DNA of 64,000 nt, taken from NCBI RefSeq assembly GCF_050948175.1, contig NC_135202.1:12446001-12510000 (forward strand), given 5' to 3'. The translations under genes and the position numbers were made by a program. The notes beneath the pieces were generated by a model that worked only from the letters and a program-made list of their open reading frames with translations, did not search any database and was not told where the DNA came from. Shown piece by piece: positions 24,720 through 36,935 of the stretch (positions within the stretch are counted from its first letter, which is position 1; the number at the start of each line of letters is the position of its first letter). Origin of the DNA: Xylocopa sonorina. Its lineage: Eukaryota; Arthropoda; Insecta; Hymenoptera; Apidae.

Positions 24720-27570
24720 ATGGGTTACGTCGGTAGTGTCGTCCTTTTGAACGCGATCCTCGTGACAGGGTCGACGGCATGGGCCAGTAACGACGAATCG
24801 TTGTGCGTCGTAGTCGTTAGGTAATTTTTAACTAGCGTTCCCTTTAAAAGTTAGAACGAGAAATAAGAGCTCTCCGCTGTTTCAGTCGAAGGGTATCGAT
24901 GTACGTCCCGTACACGGAAACGTACAAGGACCGGAAGTGGGGAGTCTTCCATCAGACAAGGACCCGAACGAACTACAAGATAGAAGTAAGAGAGACCCTA
25001 TCGGACCCTATTTATAGCTTAATCTCAGTACTAATCTAATAATAAATAATAAATATTCGTCTCTGTCCAACGAATCATTCGTTCGTGGTAAACGTAAACT
25101 TTCAGTACAAGACGGTTTGGGTACACGACATGGCATGCTGTTTCGGGTATCAGAAAATCGACGATCGATGCGTACCGATATGCACCAATCCCTGCGTACA
25201 CGGTAACTGTACGGAACCGGAAACGTGCGAATGCGAGAAAGGTTACCGGCCGTCGAAAGATACCGCGCGTGAACGTTACGTCTGCGAGCCGATGTGCGAG
25301 ACCGATTGCGCGAACGGAGTCTGCAAGTTACCCAACGAATGCGCGTGCAATGCCGGCTACCAATTGACCGAGGATAAGTTGCACTGTTCGCCAATTTGCC
25401 GGACGAACTGCGAACAGGGGAACGCGCGATGCCTCGAGCCGGGCAAGTGTACCTGCGATCCAGGGTATCGTATCGTACTATCGATACTATCACCGAACGA
25501 AGATACGCGGATATGCGCGCCGATCTGCGAGGTACCGTGCATCAATAGCGAATGCACGGCTCCGAATCGTTGCACCTGCAACGACGGATACGAAATGGAC
25601 GCGGACGATCTATTCGCGTGCAAGCCCAAGTGCGAACCGATTTGCCTACACGGCAATTGCACGGCACCGAACGTTTGCATCTGCGATCCGGGATATCGAA
25701 TGAGCAACGACGAGCATTGCGAGCCAGTCTGCGGTCAGCCCTGCACCATGGGTACTTGCATCGCCCCCGACGTTTGCAGTTGCAACGACGGTTACGGATT
25801 GCTCTCCAACGATTCCAAGTACGTCTGCGAGCCAATCTGCGAGAAACCGTGCGTAAACGGAAACTGCATCGCGCCCGAGCTCTGCGCCTGCCACGACGGA
25901 TACGCGTCGAATCCCGATCGCAACCTGTGCGAACCGTATTGCGAGAAAAGTTGCGTCAACGGAGAGTGCATCGCGGCAGGAATTTGCAATTGCACCGAGG
26001 GCTACCGGTTAAACGAGACCGCGGAGGAACGAGTATGCGTGCCGATTTGCAAGGTACCGTGCGAGCCTCGTGGGATCTGCGTCGCCCCTGACACTTGCAA
26101 CTGTTCCGAAGGATATCGGTCGATCGACACCGGTACCAACGGAAACGAAGTAAGTTATCTTTTTCTCTCTTAACCTTATCTTAACCTCTTCCGTCCCTCG
26201 TGAATACCCACGCAGATACCGGTTAACGTCACGGAGGCGCGTGGTTCGGTTTGCGAGCCCGTTTGTAGCCAAACTTGCGAGAACGGGAAATGCACCGAGC
26301 CCAACGTTTGCACTTGCAACAAAGGCTACGCGATAGACGAGGAAGGGGGAAGATGCGAACCTGTCTGTTCGTCTTGTTACAACGGCAGTTGCATCGGCCC
26401 GGAACTCTGCCGGTGTTTCGAAGGTTTCGTTCTCTCGAACGAATCCATCTGCGTGCCGTACTGCAACGACAGCTGCGTGAACGGGGAGTGCGTCGCTCCG
26501 TACGAGTGTCGATGTTACGCGGGATTTCAAACGAGCGTCGCTAATAACAGCTGCATCGAACCGTGTACGAGAAGTTGCCAAGGCCACGGAGTTTGCATAG
26601 AGGACGATAAACCGTGCGAATGTTCCCTCGGATGGACCGGCTGGGACTGTGACCAACCCACGGTCTGCATCTTGTTGTTAAATCTGGACGATGGCAATCT
26701 CGACGAGTGAGTATCAAAATCTACCTTTCTCCAATCGTAACGCGATCGGTATATTTAACGGTAGACCGTTCGTCGTAGGCTTACGATTCACAATGAGACG
26801 AATAGCACCCTAATGGATGCTAGACTGTACGCGCCGTATTGTTATCGATGCAACGAAACGGTGACAGACCAGACTTTCTGTTTCGCTATAACCGAACCGG
26901 AGGATCGCCTATCCACGGCGACGGTCGGTTGCTTCGTCGATACGGGTACGCAATCTTTCGATAAAGGTGCGCCAAACCGTCGTTTACAGTTATTTTCCGT
27001 TCGCAGGGCCGACGTGCTACCAAATGTACAACAGCAGCCACAGCACCGCGGCGGTGTCCAGAATAGCCGGAACACTGGCAGCGGTCACCGTTTTGATAAT
27101 GGCTGCCGTGACTACGGCGATGTACTTTCTGATTCGTAGTCACCAGAGGAAGAAGATGCGCGCAGGTATCGAATGAGGAGGAACGTCGTTCGCGATGAAA
27201 ACACGAAGGAAGGCCGGAACTCTGAACGAGATAAACGCGGCGCCTCGTTTCCGTCGTTCGCCGTGGCGAACAACGAAAGTGGAAATTGGTACGCTCTGCT
27301 GATAAGCAATATAGATACGCCGCGGCGCATCGAGTGCTAACGTTGTCGTCGAGTATCGTTGGAGGCCTTTCTGCGTGTTCTCTTCCCTTCGTCATTTCCC
27401 TCCTATTTTTCTCTACTTTACCACGATCGAAATCGACCAAGGAAAATGATGGTATACGTGTTCTTGATTCAGCCGTCGCGCAGAGCGCGCGACTCGAGCC
27501 CCTCTTCTCGCAAGACGAAAGTTACGCTGTGTCATCCACGTTGGATTTACACGAGGTTGAGGAGAGCTGA
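24720..27570 (+). CDS. NimC-type membrane Nimrod receptor b (13 NIM/EGF repeats)
   Basis: This paralogue of the previous gene has 719 residues. Exons: 24720-24820, 24886-24985, 25106-26149, 26216-26706, 26779-26945, 27007-27165, 27473-27570. The signal peptide is followed by CCFGY at 78-82 and 13 NIM/EGF repeats, the last with CSLGWTGWDC. A stalk and a membrane segment follow at about 654-677 (IAGTLAAVTVLIMAAVTTAMYFLI). The cytoplasmic tail contains LFSQDESYAVSS and ends HEVEES. The last junction (GCAG|gtatcg, ttgattcag) is in frame. If it is not spliced, the protein ends after RAGIE with TGA at 27174-27176, giving a much shorter tail. Exon 2 is 100 nt, as in the neighbour, and exons 1 and 2 have the same phases, so this is a tandem duplicate with six fewer repeats. 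Confidence 0.87.
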
Positions 27571-27761
27571 AGGCAAACATCGAAGAGAATTTGAGAAGTA
27601 TAATATCGAAACCGTGAACGTAATTGCGTTTTAACTACTACCCTCTACCACTTGTGCTCTCTAACGTACCGTTTACAAATTTTGTACAAAATAGAGAGAA
27701 AAAAATATGGGACATTTTTCGCTCTATCGACTTTTCCCGATACGATTCACAAATCTTTGGT

Positions 27762-27794
<33 letters not shown>

Positions 27795-28190
27795 GAGCGA
27801 ATAGAGATCCACGTCTACAGTGGCCGAAAAGAGAGACGATCGCGTAATTCGATCGGCTCAGGTGCGGTTCAAGGTGACCGGGTGGAAAGGTAACAGACCA
27901 ATAATCGTTCAACCCCGTTAGCGGCTGGAGGACGAGACGGAGCGCGGAGCAACCCTGATCTCGATCGACGCGGCACGAACACGGTGGAAACGGAAGGGGT
28001 CAACGGGTGGTGGTACCGCGCAGCTGCAGCCGCGGTGGTCGACCGGCTAACGGAAGGAAGGCGTCAGTGAACGGGGGAGCGCGGAACCGAGAACGCGGGT
28101 GGTACCAACGACGCGACGCGACGCGACGGGACGCGACGCGACGCGACGCGGACCGACGGCCAGTCAGTCGATCGGTAAACGAAAGCGAAC

Positions 28191-28242
<52 letters not shown>

Positions 28243-28479
28243 AATAGAGAAAGAGTAGCCGCGTAGAATCGTTGCAGTCGATCCTGTGCGAGAGCTGGTG
28301 TGTCGTGTCCAGGGTGTGTTTTACGAACGGTTCGACGCGATATAAGGCGGTTGTCGTCGGCCGAGAGGCCGAGAGGGCGTGCGGGAGGGCGGGAGGGGGG
28401 TAGGGCAGGAGGCGACGGGGAAGGATGTCGATGCGCCGCCGGTGGTCGGTTTCGGGGGTTGACTCGCGCCGCGGGGGCG
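27571..28479 (+). promoter_or_regulatory. 5' region of the EB-like membrane protein gene
   Basis: This holds a GT microsatellite (27763-27789), an ACGCG pentamer array (28108-28151) and a GA tract (28193-28238), then very GC-rich DNA up to the ATG at 28480. The GC- and GA-rich character suggests promoter and 5' UTR. An out-of-frame ATG at 28425 opens a 63-codon frame that overlaps the main start. Confidence 0.5.
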
Positions 28480-29239
28480 ATGAGCGCGCTTCCCTCCGCC
28501 CTGAGACTGACCTGCTGCCGTTCCTGGCTCCTGCTGATCTGCCTCGTTTACCTGCTGCTCGGCTGCACTTGCCACGCACATCCGGATCGCCTGAACCGCC
28601 GGCTACTGGCAGGTGATGACGTACGCGGTTCCAGTTACGACGACGACGATGCCGCCGCCGACGCCGACGCCGACGACGATGTCTATGACGACGAGGAGGA
28701 CTACTTCGAGGAGAACATCACTGCGGGTAAGCGTTAGGCGTGTTAAGGACGATCGAAGGGGCGCGAGAGATGCTTCGAGCCTCTCGAAACCAATTCTCCT
28801 CGAAATCCCGTAAAATAGAGAAATTGCCGAGGGCGCCTGCGTCTATAGGTACACGGGAGAGAAACTGGTCCTTCTTGATTTTCGCGCCAAGTTCCACGCT
28901 GCTGGTATTGATTTTAATGGATGCTGCAAGCTCTTGGTCTTCGCATGTGGGAGTTTGCAGATCGCCTGCAGCTGCGTGAGACTTGAAATAGGTCCACTTT
29001 CTTCTCCCTCTTCTCCGCGGCCTCCCGCGTCGAAGGAGACTGGAACGAGAGAAAAAGGTTAAAAAAAAAAAAGGAAAATACCGTGCGTCACTCTCAACCC
29101 CCGTTTCTCAGCCCCGTCCCGTTCGCTAGAAAGTTCCACTCGAGAGATGCTTCGGGAAGAACGCGTTCTCGACCGTACTCGTCGTGGAACTTTCGGAACC
29201 AGGTCGGAAAGCACAATTTTAGAAAACGATGAAACGATC

Positions 29240-29283
<44 letters not shown>

Positions 29284-31108
29284 TATCCGCTAGTTTTACT
29301 TTGCCAAAACGGTACCGATTAAAGAGAAATCGATTCGTTTCTGGCACGTTGCCCATGGCCTAACGACGGTAATTCGGTGCAAACGATGATGCGATTATCC
29401 GGAGAAAAGTTTTCGCCTCATCCTTGACGCGCCTCGCTTATGCTCGAGTATATCACTGAGTCCCGTGCGTAAAATGCTCCTTTCGTTCGTTAATCGGGCG
29501 GAATGTAGGCTCTTCGGCGTTCGAGGTTTGACAAACAGACACCGGTGGACAATGCGACAATGGTTGGTGCACGTCAAACGGAGAACAAAGAAGGCGCGTA
29601 TCGAACAGGGGAGTACATAATAGTTGAACGAGAGACGATGATATACTCTGGATCGGGCGAGTGTAATATAATTGTATAACGCATGTTAAAACTCGACGGG
29701 CGTATAAGAAGACCGATATCCAAGTATCGGGAGCTATTTAAGGGAACGGGCTGCATATTTGATTCGCTCTATCGGGAAATGGTCGTAGATAACCTAACAT
29801 GCTATCGATTCGGTCTGTTTTCAGCAAAGGGGCAGTACCTGGGCTCGCCGTGCGATGCTTCGTGCAATCCGGAACTGCAGCACGTGTTCTGCGACACGGT
29901 CACTGGTTTCTGCGAGTGCGAGAAATTCTATCCGGTTCGTCTTGGGCCTACCAAAGGATGTGCCAAACGTGCGTACAAGACTTAGACTCGGTTGGGAAAT
30001 GAAAAGAGCGAAACTGGGTAGAGAGAATTGAACGATCGTTTATCGGTTTTTCAGCTAAGAGACTCGGGGAGCAATGTTTCTACCGCGCGACTTGCACGTT
30101 TGCGGATCAACACTCTACCTGCACTCAAGTGCAGCACAACGCCGTCTGCGATTGCGAGGAGGGTTACCATAGAGTCGCCTTGTCCAGGCCTAACAAGAAG
30201 GTGTTCTGCGCCGAAGGTACACTTTTCTCTCTCTTCTTTCGAGTTTCCGCTCTCCTGCATCGCGTATAATTTTCTCCACGCAGATCTGGTGCTGATAACA
30301 ACGGACATTCCGACCCTGCTCTGCATAGCATCGGGAATAGCGGTATTTACAGCGATGATATGCTTCGTGCTCAAGTTATTCAGCCGTGCGAGGTACTCAA
30401 GGCCGCGGCACTATGCCAACGCGAATCACGCGCCCCCCATGTTGTTCTCCAGCGACACGGGTGAGTATCAATCCGCTACTCGACCACCGAGATTTGGATA
30501 CGAAACATCGACGATAGACGAATTATCATCGCGGACGTGCCGCGGAAACAGCACTCGCGGTAGAGCTACCCTCCCGTCGAGGAGCTAGTGGCCACTCTGC
30601 TGCGGAATCGATAGACGGCCGAGTATCGATCAACACCTCCGGTTTATCTCCTTCCGGTTTATTCGTTTACACACTTCCCTCTCTATTTCCTCGATTCGCT
30701 CGCACCTAGTTCGCGATAGGAATCTTGGAACACGCGAACGACGACCCCGTGTCTACCAGTGCTGTCCACGTAGCAACGCTCAACGAGAACCAAATGAAAT
30801 TTGATCGATACGATCCAACAGGTATCCCACTGACGCTTCACGGTGGTCGACCATCCTCGCGTTCCAGCCAGAGGAGCAGCTCGGGAGGCCCGTTGACCTA
30901 CGCGTTCTCCAGAAGGCCTAGCAGCGGTGGTAGCCGTGGTCCCTTGGTACCAGCGTCGAGAGCAGGTGCGGCACGTGCCGCCGCCATCTTGCTTATATCG
31001 TGTCACCTGCAGGCGACCAAAGGCGGGAACAAGCATCGACGTACCCTTAGCGACGTTGCTGAGGGATCGTCCGACGGCCTCGGTAGACGATCAACGATCT
31101 CTTTCTAA

Positions 31109-31188
<80 letters not shown>

Positions 31189-31290
31189 CTATCTCTATCT
31201 CTACCTCTGTGTCTACCCTTCAAACCATATCTCTTCTCATACTCTATACATCATCTCTGCGCGTGTCCGCTATTGTTCCCTTTCTACTAC

Positions 31291-31322
<32 letters not shown>

Positions 31323-32629
31323 CTTTTTCTTCTTCTTCTTCTTCTTCTTCGTCTTCTACGACTAGTTCAAAAGATCCGTTCGTATAGTCCTGTCCTTCTT
31401 GTTTCTTCTTTCGTCATTCGTTTGTCGTAGAAAATGATTCGTAAGATTCGACGCGAGGAGACGGAAAAAAAATCGCTTCTCGAACGAATGACATCGATGA
31501 CGAAGAAGAAGATGGATGGTGATGGTGGTGGCGGTGGTGATGGCGGTGGCGGTGCCATAGTACACACGGGTGGTACTGTTGCGTCATAGTCGTTACCGAT
31601 TTTTTTAAACCTTGTCTCCCCTAGATCCTCCCTATTGCGTTTCTTGGCTTTCTTGGTAAACAAAGCTTAAAGAAACGAGGGAAACGCAAGCTCCGTTCAC
31701 ACTTTTATCCTCGCAAACGCGAACAATTCATCTTTCTTTCTCTATTGTTTGCCCACGACTAGAATATCGTTTCCCTCGATGCGACGACGCAAATGAAACT
31801 ACGTCGATCGAACGGCAGAAGAGTATCGATTAGTTCGTACATCACTCCTTTTCTTCGTACCTTACACGCTCATCCCGAATAGATGAAATGGAAAACGTTT
31901 AAAAACCACGTACACATACGCGTGGCGTATATACATGTATACATATATATAGATTCATATACACGTATATACGTGTACGCGAGGATCGTACACAATGCTA
32001 CATTGTCACGCGAGATGTGATTCTAATGTGTATCCAATAATATAAAGCGCTGCACGAGTGTGTTACGAGATAGCAAGATGGCAGCGGCCGATTTCGTTGC
32101 TCGTTAACGAACGAACGTTCTCTGGTAAGACGTAGAGAGACACGAAATCTTTACGCACTAGCTAGCTCGCCGCACACGCACGCAAAACAGTGCCGGTTCG
32201 CATGCGAGAGGCAAGGCTTTACGAACTCGAGCAGTTTTCACGCCCACCACGTTCGCAAGGGGGTGAAATTTTCTAATCAAGCTTGCTACCGGTTCCCGCC
32301 GCCATGTTTTATTTGCTGCACTTTGAGATGTCGCTTTGTTATGCGAAGCAGAGTAACGAGAACGAACGCTAAAAATATTGGAAATGAAAAGAAAAGAAAA
32401 ATTACATCCGTCCCCTCCGTTTGCTTGTCCGTCGCTTTTCCGCTTCCCCTCTGTGCGTTTAGCAGAAATTTGACAAGTCGATCAAGTAAAGAGGTGTTTG
32501 CATTTTTATAGAAATATCTACGAGTTAAAGAATCGCGTTACCTGGAAATCGAAGATGGAGCTTGGATCTGTCTCTCTACCACATATGCAACAGGATGCGC
32601 ACGTGTATCTTTCACACGTCGTCGCCCTC

Positions 32630-32686
<57 letters not shown>

Positions 32687-33199
32687 TTCTCTCCGTCTGG
32701 CTGCATTTTCCGTCGCCTTCTCTGTGCGTCGTCAATCGATAATATAAGAAAACCCCGTAACGAGATCCCTGAATTAGAAACACTTGAACAGCTCGCAAGT
32801 ATACGTGTACGTATTGTATGTATCCTATCGTATATTCGCACAACCTGCATACACGTGCATCCTGCATCGACGCCTCGATGGCACTCTAACGGTTGGTTAA
32901 GAATCAATAGTCCACCAATTATACGTGTATACGTACACGTGTATTATATATGTATGTACAATATATTATATGTTACGTAGATGAAGGTTGAGCGTTCGCT
33001 TTCGTCTATGCTTGCTTCGCTCGCTCGATACAATTGCTTCTTGTTTCTTCGACTACGTTACATGATACAGCATGCGATGCTCGCTGTCGATTATACAGTT
33101 GACAATTACACGACGACAATTTGCACAGTCACCCGACCGTACACGGGAACATCGGGATCCGTATTTTCTTCGACTACTTACTTCGATTCCCTACGATTC

Positions 33200-33261
<62 letters not shown>

Positions 33262-33750
33262 TATTCTCTCTACCCAAGCTGCAATTTGAATCCCAGTTCA
33301 CGCAGTACTTTCTTCGTCTCTGGTGCTACGACCATCGAGCTTGCGTATCCTCGTCTATCAACGAGGGGAACCGATTAGCTTGCGAGTTTCGAGGTATCGA
33401 TGATGGGTAGAAACTTTTTCCAGAGACCACAGTGAGGCCAGATTTTTGCCGACATTTGCCGAGCAGACGCAATTATATTTTCGTCAATTTCCATTTGACG
33501 TTTATCTCCGAGCCTACGTAATATAGCTGATTAACTAACCCTTAGCGTAGCGGAATGGTGCGGGGAACGGGGACTAACTAAATGTTCTCTTTGTTTCCCG
33601 ATAGGTTCCCGTCGTCCTAGCTTAACATCGGTTCACAGTTCATCCTCCTCGGCCCGTAGCTATAGCGCGCGACGCCTCGAGAAGGAAAGAAACGAGAAGG
33701 AACAACGACAGGCGCTGCAAGAGCTAAGATTGGCCAAGCAACGAGAACAA

Positions 33751-33805
<55 letters not shown>

Positions 33806-33806
33806 T

Positions 33807-33839
<33 letters not shown>

Positions 33840-34183
33840 AATCGCGCCTACGCCTAGTCCGAGAACTCCTCACTCCATGGACGAGCTATTACCCTCCGTG
33901 GAGGAAGGAAAGGAGGTCTTTTATAACGAGGTATTTGTATCTCTGCCCTTGGTGAAATGAAACGGTCTCAACGTTGGATGGTTTTTAACGTTGAACGGTA
34001 CACCAGCAGGTGCCGACGACATCGGACACGAGCGAGGAAACCTCGATGAAAACGGCGGTCGTAACGACGACCAACGTGAACGCGAGCCGATTCGGTGAAA
34101 TGGCTCCCGTCACGACCCCGACTACGTCCATCTTCGATACGAACATCGCACCGCGCGCCACTGGTGACATTTTTCAAGTGTAG
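28480..34183 (+). CDS. Single-pass membrane protein with EB/EGF-like ectodomain and polyQ cytoplasmic tail
   Basis: I do not recognise this 491-residue gene product. Exons: 28480-28726, 29825-29968, 30055-30216, 30284-30460, 30720-30965, 33605-33930, 34010-34183. Order: signal peptide (LLLICLVYLLLGCTCHA); an Asp-rich acidic stretch; a Cys-rich region of about 100 residues with two small units (CDASCN..CDTVTGFCEC and CFYRATCTF..CDCEEGY), resembling EB/EGF modules; and a membrane segment at about 194-214. The long tail is rich in Ser/Arg/Gly and carries a charged helix (RRLEKERNEKEQRQALQELR), then 30 Gln in 31 residues (374-404) and a Thr-rich end. The donor at 30965 was chosen by phase; without it the frame reads on to a stop at 31106-31108. 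The gene sits directly after the Nimrod genes on the same strand, so a receptor role is possible but not shown. Confidence 0.78.
29242..29278. repeat. (CT)n microsatellite in intron 1 of the EB-like gene
   Basis: About 37 nt of pure CT dinucleotide. It is one of several pyrimidine tracts on the sense strand of this gene. Confidence 0.95.
31109..31357. repeat. (CT)n, (CTAT)n and (CTT)n compound microsatellites
   Basis: A CT run at 31109-31170 passes into CTAT units to about 31200. A CTT run lies at 31287-31357. All are inside the 2.6 kb intron before the polyQ exon. Confidence 0.95.
32625..33258. repeat. Two further (CT)n tracts in the same intron
   Basis: CT-rich runs at about 32625-32694 and 33200-33258; the second begins with GTCT units. 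The intron between 30966 and 33604 shows no other exon that I can support. Confidence 0.9.
33748..33840 (+). repeat. CAG/CAA repeat encoding polyglutamine
   Basis: Nineteen Gln codons, one CTG (Leu), then eleven Gln codons, in frame in exon 6 of the EB-like gene. CAG and CAA codons are mixed, which usually stabilises the length. Confidence 0.95.
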
Positions 34184-34691
34184 TTTACGACTGTATCAAA
34201 TATCAGGACGAAAACGAATGATGATAATGTATCAAAATGCTCTGCCACGGACACGCCGCGCTTCAATTTAAACAAAACTAAAACTACCTACGTAGATTGT
34301 ACAAACGGTACAAAGACCACGAAGCTGAACTTTTGTTTCAGCCTAACGCCTAGAAGGCCTACTGCAATTTACTCGATAACGATACGGTATTTTGACCTTC
34401 GGTCAGCTTTAAACGAGAAACGATTCACGAGTACGATACCAGTATATGAAGTTGTACCTGAATAGGGGCAGGGGGGTAGAAAAAGTGTTGTATGTTTGAC
34501 AGTTAAGAGATTTTATGGAAATTCTAGTCCACCAGCAAGATTCCTAGTCCGCACGGATCACCTTAAAAATATGCGATTTCCAGATTGAAAGGTTTTTTCT
34601 TTCTTTTTTCTTTCTCTTCTCTTTCTTTTCCCTTTCTTTTCTCGATTATCCTCGTTGTCATCGTTATCGTTATCACTACTATTATCACTAC

Positions 34692-34732
<41 letters not shown>

Positions 34733-36462
34733 CGTTGCTATTATTGCTGCTGCTGCTGTTGTTGTTGTCGTTGTTATCGTTCTTGTTGTTGCCGTTATTA
34801 TTATTACAACTGAAACTTTTTAAACGTTTACGAATCGTTAGTTTGACGATGGAATATTTTTGCAAAAGATTCAAACGGACTATCGAAAAGTAGAACGATC
34901 GATCACGGAATGCAGCACGGAAATCAACAATTGACTCAACAGTTTAAAGCTTCGGTATTACAGTTTACTTAGACATATCACGGTGACGATATCAATTTTT
35001 CCTTTCTTCCGCGAACACGGTTCTTTTTACGGTTCGAAAACGGTCGTAAAGCGTACAGCTGAACATTTCCACTTTCTTATTGATTATTTCATACGTTTAC
35101 AAAGAACGCTCTTCACTCGATCGATTTAATCACATATCAACGAAAAACTAAAAGAATAGCGGAACAAAATGGATCGTCGATTCGACCGAGACGCTAGAAA
35201 CGTAGAAAGTGACCATCGTAGCGGTTCCAAAGCAATTCGTATATCGAATACTCTCGACGGTAGCTGAGACAAAAATATGGACCGAAAGAACAAAGGCATG
35301 CTAGATTCTTATCGTGTGCGTTCCGTTTCGCAAGTGAAAACAGTATCGGCAGGGCATTCTCGAGTGGGTCGAGGCTAAACGTACCTCTAATTCTAGGTAA
35401 ATTAATCCGAATGATGAGAACGAATGGGAAATTATTGGAAAGATATCCCGTAGGAAAGGTGGAGTGTGCAGGGAACGATAAAAAAAAAAGCTTAAGTAAA
35501 TATATAAATTGAATAAATAAAAAGTGCGCTACACGCGACTATTGCGATCTCGTTGTCTCGCTTCTCCGCGATCGAAACTGCGTGATTGCACGAGCGGTTC
35601 CCCCATTTTCTGTCGCTTTTCCCGGGTCTACGCACCGATTAAAGTTGAAACGGATAATGAATAATACATCCCGTATCGCGCAATTCGTTCAAGGTACCCC
35701 GCGAAGATTAGCTGATGAAATATTTCTAATTTCGTCGTCGAACGATCCACAATGGTGCTACTCTATATCATACACGGTACTTAGTCACGACACGTTCTAG
35801 GAGAATAATGTCTTTCCTTTTTCTTTTCTTTTTTTCTTTTTATCGATTACCCTTGAATTTTGTACTCTTTTCGAAATGCCAACGTAAACCGTCTCGATGC
35901 ATCGGTGCACACAATTTTTTCGAGTCGCTCGATTCGCCAATGTAAATTGTAGAGATTAAACAAAATCGTTATAAAAGCAAATTATATTCTATATATACAT
36001 ATTCTATATATATATATATATATATTACATGTATATACGTAAGAAAGCGAGCATGCACGAGGGATTGTAACGCATTTAACGGAAGAAGAGCATAAGAACA
36101 GTAAGAGAACAAACAAACAAGAAAGAGAGATACGTGTATCGACGTCGTCTCGTGTTCGAATAATTACGCTGCCTTTCCCGATCGAATAATAATTAAATAA
36201 ATCTAAAAAAGAAAAAAAAAGAGAGAGAGAAAAACTAGCGAAGAAAAGAAAAAAGGTAAACAGAGACGAGCTCCTTGAGAACGTTTTCGCGATTACAGGA
36301 TTCTATATACAATACAATACATACATTGCAATACCCTGCGCGAACGAGGTTGAAACATAAAGATACGCCCAATTTATCATATTTCAGAAACGATCGTGAT
36401 ACGAAGGATCGTCTTGATTCGATTTTAATTAGAAATTACTATTATCATTATTATCATTATTA

Positions 36463-36508
<46 letters not shown>

Positions 36509-36691
36509 CATTATTATTATTATTGATATGATCAGGATGGTCACGGTTGTTACGAGGGAATTTGTCGATTTCTAAGGGCAAAGGGGCAACGGAAAACCGG
36601 TCAGCGTTCAGCGTTATCGTTTGACTTCATTTTAAGTGTTTAATGTATAATAAAATTGTAATATAGTCGTTGGGCAAATAAAGCTCGTTTT

Positions 36692-36728
<37 letters not shown>

Positions 36729-36935
36729 GTGTATGGAACCTCGAATTGTCCTCGATCGATTGAAATTTAATTTAGGGAAAGTGGTTTCGGCCGGCCAGGA
36801 GGAGCATAAATCCTGTAAATCGAGTGAAATTTTTAAAGGTACGCGGAAAGGATGGAAAGTAGGGTGTAGTAGGCAGTAGTTTGCGCGAATTCGAAGAGAA
36901 GAGACCACCGCGAAACGATCGTCGACTCGAGGGGG
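34184..36935. other. 3' UTR of EB-like gene, microsatellites, and Gr upstream DNA
   Basis: This is AT-rich noncoding DNA. It contains an ATT repeat at 34691-34725, AATAAATAAAAA (possible polyadenylation signal) at about 35513, AT runs near 36005 and at 36695-36727, and an ATT run at 36438-36523. No coding exon is supportable before the gustatory receptor ATG. Confidence 0.55.

Noticed and set aside
34563..34893. Hydrophobic or Asn-rich frames on both strands
   Set aside because: Translations of an ATT trinucleotide repeat in noncoding DNA.
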